Positions 58,587 to 64,000 of a stretch of 64,000 bases of DNA are shown in pieces. Position 1 is the stretch's first letter, and the number at the start of each line of letters is the position of its first letter. The notes beneath the pieces were generated by a model. The model saw nothing but the letters and a program-made list of their open reading frames with translations. It did not search any database and had not been told where the DNA came from. This DNA is from Magicicada septendecula. Its lineage: Eukaryota; Arthropoda; Insecta; Hemiptera; Cicadidae. The DNA lies in contig CM068371.1 in the NCBI GenBank assembly GCA_034769895.1, positions 400,907,469-400,971,468 of the forward strand. Reading direction: 5' to 3'. The position numbers were made by a program, and so were the translations under genes.

Positions 58587-61500
58587 ATTGTCGGGCGAAA
58601 CTCTGTGAGTTTGAGTTGCGAGTTATTGTCGGCGATTACTCTGTGAGTTCAAGTGGTTATTAGTGCGGTTCGTAATATTGTGGCGAAGTGTTATGAGTTC
58701 TATAATTCTGCGAGACAATTGTAATCCAATTGTGTTTTACGCGTATCAGTTGTAACAAATCGTTATTTGATGTGTACAAAATAATAAAAAAATAATGTTA
58801 TTTTAATTTTGAAAAAAAGTTAAGTTTTGATGTTTTATTTTTTAATATTTTAGTAAATAATTCTTGTAATGGTGTAGTGTTAAAATTTTAAGTTGCTTTG
58901 AGTCAATTTTGTTAATAATATCGCTTATTGTTCACTGTAATTAAATTCAGCGTTAACAGGATTGTCTAATTCACTGATCGATTAGCGATATTTCTTCTTC
59001 TTGTATGTACTACTTCCACTTAAGTAATGGCCGCCTTTCTTGTAGTCCTGTTGTTCACTAATACTCTATTTATTAAATTTATAAATTAATTTCAAACCAA
59101 ATTGTAGAATTTCTAAATTTTATTGACAAATGTTTAAAGGTATCGATTTAAAATCGATTATCATATAATGCTCGACTCGTTCACAGGGCGATCGATTGTT
59201 GGTACATATGTTATTTAATATTAATTTTTCAGGTTCTTTGAACGGTTATATTATATAATAGTCAGAGAAGGGGTAAGGTTAGAAAGTATAACATTTACAA
59301 TTAAAAAGCTTAATAGTTAAAAATTACAAAGTTATTTGATAATATATAATGTTTATAAAATGAAAATTCGAACCAATGATGTGTAGACGAATACTAGTAA
59401 TCGTATGCGCTTTGCATGCCGGGAATCACAATGGCCGCTTCGGAGCTGCTGCTGTAAAACAGGAATCGTGTCGCTGAAATTTTCTTCTAATAAAGCTGCC
59501 TTTCCAGTGCTTCCTCGTCTTCGCAGTAGTGATTAATATTTCTGGTCTTATTGTAGTATCTCTCTTTCAATGTTCGGTTATTCACTCGAGAAAAATGTGT
59601 ATGATAATGTTAAGTTACTGGTGTCGTAAAGTTCGTGTTAGTTATTCGGAATTATTAGTGTTAGAGGTTTATATGGTTAATGAACTAGTTTCTGTTGTGT
59701 ATTCACTTGATTCAATGTTTGTAGTGATTAATTTTCACTGAATTTAAGGTTTAAAAGTGTTCTGTCTAAATTCTCAAAATTTTACTGTAGGCTAGGTTCA
59801 ATTTTTATACGCCATTAATGGTTCCGATATAGGTTGTTATGTAGCGAGAGCTTACTCAACCGTACACTACGAACGTTAATAAAGAACTGTCTCACTTCCT
59901 TCGTTTTCTTAAATATTTTAGCCAATTTAATCTTAGCAATGTGTTGTTTCAATTTTTAATAGCTTCCGTTACATGTAAGAAAGATTCATTATATCACAGA
60001 ATATATTTTGGTTATTAATTAATTTCATTAAATAATAAATACATAATCCTTTTCTTCAGTTTATGCTGGTTGATTTGATATCAAATAAGATAGTTTTATA
60101 AAGTTTTTTCTCTAAAAAGCCATATTTCTGTATTTTTTAAAAGTAGGCCTAAAAAATTACTTCCTGTCCTTTATGAAATGATGCAATTTTAATATGTTAT
60201 ATTTAGGATTGTATTCAATCTTAGATTGAAATAAAAATGTTTACCTTCCCTTAATTCATTGTAATTTTATTAATTGGTTATCCTTTTAAATATTATTCAA
60301 TTATTTATAACTCCCCACTCTGAATTTTCAGTTATCATATTTCCAATTTTTTCAATAATTTTATATATCTTTTTATACTATCCTTTTAAAGTATAGTTTT
60401 AGTCATAGTATTTGGTGACTGATTCACCTTATATAAATTCCATCAGTTTAACTGGTTTATTCAACTTAATTAACAATTATAATGTTGTTGGAGTTTCCTA
60501 TTTGGCCTAGATTTTTCTGGTTTTACATATAATGTTTCTGAATAATACTGTGTTTATACCCCTTCTGACCTTCTTATTTTAATACAATATTAATTAAAAT
60601 CTCCTTAATTAACTAACAGAACATGTAGTATCGTATTCATACTCATAATACCTAAACAATATTTGAAATTAACAATATGGTATTCAAATTCAGACATTTT
60701 AGTTTTAACTACTACTAGTAACATATAATAAATATTTTATAAAAAGAGTATGGTATCCATACTTAGACATTTTAGTCTGGATTCATACTATTAAACATAT
60801 TACACATTTTTATAATAATAAAATCTTATATTCTACTCCCCACATTGAATTATGGAGTTCATGGGCTTTAACATAAGCATAGCAAGCCCTTTATTTTTAT
60901 TCACTTCTTAAACTTATTTTGGTTGCAGTCTTATCTGTTTTTATTTTGGTATTCAAAGATTTATCCCCTGTCACTTTATTTATTCACCACCTGCTCTCAC
61001 TTTATCCTTTACACTTTAATGAAGGTTTTTAGATAAAAAGTGGCACCTTCTTATAAACATTAGTAATTGGTTTCATAAGAATATTTTATAAAATCTTATT
61101 GCTGTAGTTATTGAAAACTTTAAAGTTGTTTAATGGTACACATGTACTTAATTGAAGTATTAGTCACATTCCTACTTGAAGTTTGTATAATACACTGAAA
61201 TAACTTGCACCTGTTCACTTATATTTTTGGATCTTATCTCTAATTGAGTTTTACAATATTCCAAGACCAAAATCTTAGTTATAAGGGATTATGAAGATTT
61301 GTTTATTCCATTACACAATAACTTTAGTGGGTGCACTTTTACTTACAACACTAAACACTTTGTTTATAACTATTTTACATTAATATCAGGTTTTGGGTGT
61401 TATACTTTCTTTTGTGACATTGAATCTCTTTCGGGGTTTGTTATATTCTTCTCAATAGGTTTCCCTTGGGTATATCTTGTAGTCCCCCATCCTACAATTT

Positions 61501-61744
61501 TGTTTCTTCAAAATTCTTCTTTCTTGGTTTCTTCAAGGTAACATTGTTTTATCATGTCCGTTGGTTTGTTCTGGGTATCTTCCTTACCTACTTCTATCCT
61601 ACCTGGGTATTTTCCTTAATTTATTTTAGTTCTTTGGCGTTTATCTTTCTTTACACATTTTTGTTGCATAGTGGTTTTTTCTTTATTTTTTACTTTTTTA
61701 AGTTATCATCGTATTTTATTTGGGATTCTTATTTGTTTTCATAT

Positions 61745-61818
61745 GGATTTTTCTTCGATAGTTATTTATTTATGATCATATTTTATTAGTTCTTAAGTGG
61801 ATAATCTGTCATGCTACA
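61745..61818 (+). repeat. 74-bp direct repeat, copy 1
   Basis: Identical to 62,897-62,970 except for one base (a/g before tgctaca). It starts ggatttttcttcgatag and ends gtcatgctaca. Confidence 0.95.
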
Positions 61819-62896
61819 GATTGCTCTCCTCCAGAAGTGATTAGTTCAGACCATACTTTGTTTGTCTGAAATAATTGCTTATGATACTTATTATATATTA
61901 TAATTTTTGACTTCCTTCCCTTTTTTAATTTTGCTTCTTCATATTCGAGCTTACACATATTTTATTCTTAAATTGATCTTCTTTGACAGTAATAGTCATC
62001 TGAGGTTTATTATTTTATTTTCATTTTTTCTTAACTTGGTGTTTTATCCTTGGGATATTTATTCCCTAACATTCCCTAACGCGTGAGCTGGGGCAGTTCA
62101 GAGGGGCACTGTAGGCTACATACTCTGCTGGCCATGCTACACTTCTCATTGAGTTCAGAGGCAATTCATCTCTGCTCAAAACATAATAATACTGCTGGAC
62201 GTATCTACAGACAGTTATTAATAAAAATTATATAAGAGTAGTCTATTTTACGACTATTAAAAAATATCTTTGGATACCTCACTTTGTATTTGCTCAGATC
62301 TGTTAATATTTTTATCTCAGTTATTTTTCTTCTCACTTATTCTTCTGACTTGTTACTTGTTGACTTGTTGTTCTACTGATATCTTATTTCTTATTATGGT
62401 GGGAAGCTCTTTTATTAATATAATTATCACTAGTTATTAAGTATTAAGTTGTTTTTGTGTTAATCCTCTATTATTCTTTTTGTTGTTATCACAATCTGCT
62501 TCTGGTCACTGGTAGCATATATTTTAAAATATTTTGGTTTTTTCTTAGTTCTCATGAATTGTTCCACTAGTTCCATGTTTTTGCAAATATTCTTCTTTTT
62601 GTCCTTATTATAATTGACATTTATTTTATGATCATATTTATATTATTGATTTTATTCATATTTATTTTTATTTTTTATTTTTCAAAAAACTCATTTCGCT
62701 CTTGTTTTTATCCCAATGAATTTTTTAATTATCATATTTATGTGGTCATTGTTTCTCCTTGTATGTCGTAAAGTTTTTATTATTTTTATTTCAACACAAG
62801 TTTATTCATTTAATTGTATTAGTGGTTCTTACTTCCCTTTCTTTCTCTTTCTTCAACATTAATTCATAAATAGTTTGTGGTTAGTTGCTCTTAATT

Positions 62897-62970
62897 GGAT
62901 TTTTCTTCGATAGTTATTTATTTATGATCATATTTTATTAGTTCTTAAGTGGATAATCTGTCGTGCTACA
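62897..62970 (+). repeat. 74-bp direct repeat, copy 2
   Basis: The second copy, 1152 bp downstream, coincides exactly with the right end of the AT-rich unit at 58,751-62,970, so the first copy may mark the end of an internal or duplicated terminal repeat. Confidence 0.95.
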
Positions 62971-63146
62971 CAGTTAACATTTTTATTGCGTGTGAACAAT
63001 TTTTATTTGATTTGATGTAAGAGACTGTCTTGTTAATTACAAACTGTTTAATTGTGATAATTAAAGCTGGCGATTAGTGACTTAATTGCTGTCTTGTATT
63101 TTGTTTTCCACTGTACCATACGACGATTAAGTAGACCGTCGTAACA

Positions 63147-63335
63147 ATATGTATACGTCCTCGACCTGCCTACAAGAAACGACACCATTTCACAGTTCAG
63201 TGAAAGCTACGTGAAACGGCTAGAAGAGCACACAGATCCTCTAACAAAAAGTGTACTAGATAACAGCCTGCAGACAAAGAATTCGCTGTACACATGCATA
63301 TACCATTTCCGTTCTTTTTTAATCCTGGTGTAAAC
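63147..63335 (+). pseudogene. Possible Jockey-like LINE C-terminal scrap
   Basis: An open + frame right after the LTR reads VLDLPTRNDTISQFSESY, then VKRLEEHTDPLTKSVLD. It resembles the end of Jockey-type proteins, where 'I..F...xxKxLEDHPNPL' precedes the stop. Short and not conclusive. If right, the LTR inserted into a LINE here. Confidence 0.42.
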
Positions 63336-63339
63336 AAAC

Positions 63340-64000
63340 AGGCATGGCACATCTGAAACGCCATTTGCTGCTTGAATCATAGGCGTGTCACTCTGAGAGA
63401 AGGAGTATAGACAGGGTACATATAATATTCATACTGTATAAACACATGTGAATTGTAATAATTTGTCCTGACTAAAGAAAAAATTGTGTCACCGTGTCAG
63501 ACCGACAATGAAGTATTTTATAACACCAGTTAATTTTTTTATTAACCGATCAAAAATCGCAACAAAACGAAAAGTAAAGTTTATTTAAAACAAAAATAGA
63601 ACCTGTGATAATTACTTGCCAGTGTACTGTATATTATCATTTGCTGACAAAAGAGTAATTCAATTCCTTTTATATCTGTGTCGAAACTTGTATCATCACC
63701 TAGGTCAGCGTTATTATAGATAAGACTGTCCATAACGACGACGGTAATGTGGGCCAGTCGCCAGAACTTATCTTCTTCCTTAATTATATGCTCGACACAG
63801 TGACGCCACTTATCCGCCGTTGATCATTTACCTCCTTCTCTATCAATTGTTTTATATGTGGCGCCTTACATATGTTATGTTGTGACGGGTAACATATCTG
63901 TTCAGACTTTGAACTGTTAACCTTGTAATGTAACTACTGCATTGCGACACGCACAGATGACGTCACGTTTTTCTTATCTGCCGCCGACAGCAGGTACTGC
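63340..64000. other. No gene seen
   Basis: AT-rich DNA to the end of the window, without recognisable coding or RNA features. Confidence 0.45.

Larger units (their letters stand above)
58751..62970. mobile_element. Unclassified 4.2-kb AT-rich unit inserted in an LTR
   Basis: It starts TGTAACAAATCG and ends GTGCTACA, so the ends are TGTA...TACA, and it is flanked by the tetramer cagt on both sides (58,747-58,750 and 62,971-62,974). TG...CA ends with a short duplication suggest an LTR-type element. However, no gag-pol coding sequence is visible; the + strand is T-rich and full of stops on both strands. Its last 74 bp also occur at 61,745-61,818. It could be a non-coding LTR derivative (LARD/TRIM-like) or an element not recognised here. 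Boundaries are inferred from the LTR alignment. Confidence 0.55.
58343..63146 (+). mobile_element. LTR (sense +) split by a 4.2-kb AT-rich insert
   Basis: The left part (58,343-58,750) starts TGTTACGTAATTCG and shares with the solo LTR (reverse complement) the terminus, aacgttct, the TATA/initiator pair, gtcgggcga and caagtggtt...attagtgcgg. The right part (62,971-63,146) continues the same alignment from the point where the left part stops (attgcgtgtgaacaa, gtgataatta, gcgattagtgactt, gtattttgttttccactgta) and ends GTCGTAACA, followed by ATAT. Joined, the LTR is about 580 bp; it is longer than the solo LTR because its U3 and R parts have extra bases. The left flank is not ATAT, so one outer boundary or a rearrangement remains unexplained. 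Confidence 0.72.

Noticed and set aside
61299-61789. Two hydrophobic + strand ORFs that look membrane-like
   Set aside because: They lie in a T-rich tract where Phe/Leu/Ile codons dominate; no motif and no other support.
57259-63150. The inverted similarity of 57,263-57,500 and 62,975-63,146 as the TIRs of a single 5.9-kb transposon
   Set aside because: The left unit is a complete LTR with its own ATAT duplication and frame restoration, and the right one is part of a separate LTR in the opposite orientation.

Overview
The window looks like repeat-rich, non-coding nuclear DNA from an animal, most probably an insect. The signs are a low GC content (roughly 35-40 % by eye), long dinucleotide and trinucleotide microsatellites, and remnants of LINE, Penelope-like, LTR, hAT-like, mariner-like and TIR elements typical of large arthropod genomes. 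The style of the repeats would suit a cockroach- or termite-like genome, but that is an impression and not shown by the sequence. I find no convincing host protein-coding gene, no tRNA or rRNA gene and no CRISPR array. All recognisable coding sequence is transposon-derived and nearly all of it is broken.

Layout. 0-10 kb: a tiny 5'-truncated LINE copy with a perfect 12-bp target duplication (266-513), one copy of a ~410-bp hAT-like MITE (575-986), a LINE scrap (about 2995-3215), long (TTC)n, (TC)n and (GT)n tracts and a 65-bp tandem duplication. 10.8-13.3 kb: the best-preserved gene, a 5'-truncated RTE-like LINE with endonuclease end, reverse transcriptase and C-terminal domain, one in-frame stop and a 15-bp target duplication. 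14.5-16.7 kb: the same MITE family split by a 723-bp hAT-like element with an exact 8-bp duplication, then another TIR candidate. 17.7-21 kb: decayed LINE pieces on both strands and a 232-bp (GT)n tract. 23-27.4 kb: an inverted-arm repeat, an R1-like LINE remnant, and a 1.13-kb 5'-truncated Jockey copy with an 11-bp duplication. 28.1-30.4 kb: a three-level nest (LINE, then a TIR element with a TTA duplication, then a hAT-like MITE), followed by an almost perfect 87-bp-arm hairpin. 31-44.8 kb: mostly AT-rich DNA with a mariner-type transposase tail (36.1-36.5 kb) and a few dispersed repeats. 44.9-46.5 kb: a Penelope-like element remnant with the GIY-YIG endonuclease, next to an inverted copy of the 410-bp MITE. 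49.2-50.6 kb: a full-span but broken DDE transposase gene. 53.3-58.2 kb: three LINE remnants, one holding a solo LTR whose removal restores its reading frame. 58.3-63.1 kb: a related LTR that appears split by a 4.2-kb very AT-rich unit.

The elements do not form a pathway. They record successive insertions. Several histories can be read to the base because target duplications and reading frames agree. The most interesting points are: two unrelated elements inserted within a few bases of the same site in two copies of one LINE family; the split LTR with its unexplained 4.2-kb AT-rich insert; a transposase with an unusually long gap between its second Asp and its Glu; microsatellites that begin exactly where LINE copies end; and a scattered palindrome TAGGCCTA that occurs far more often than base composition predicts. 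I did not find a new defence or enzymatic system.
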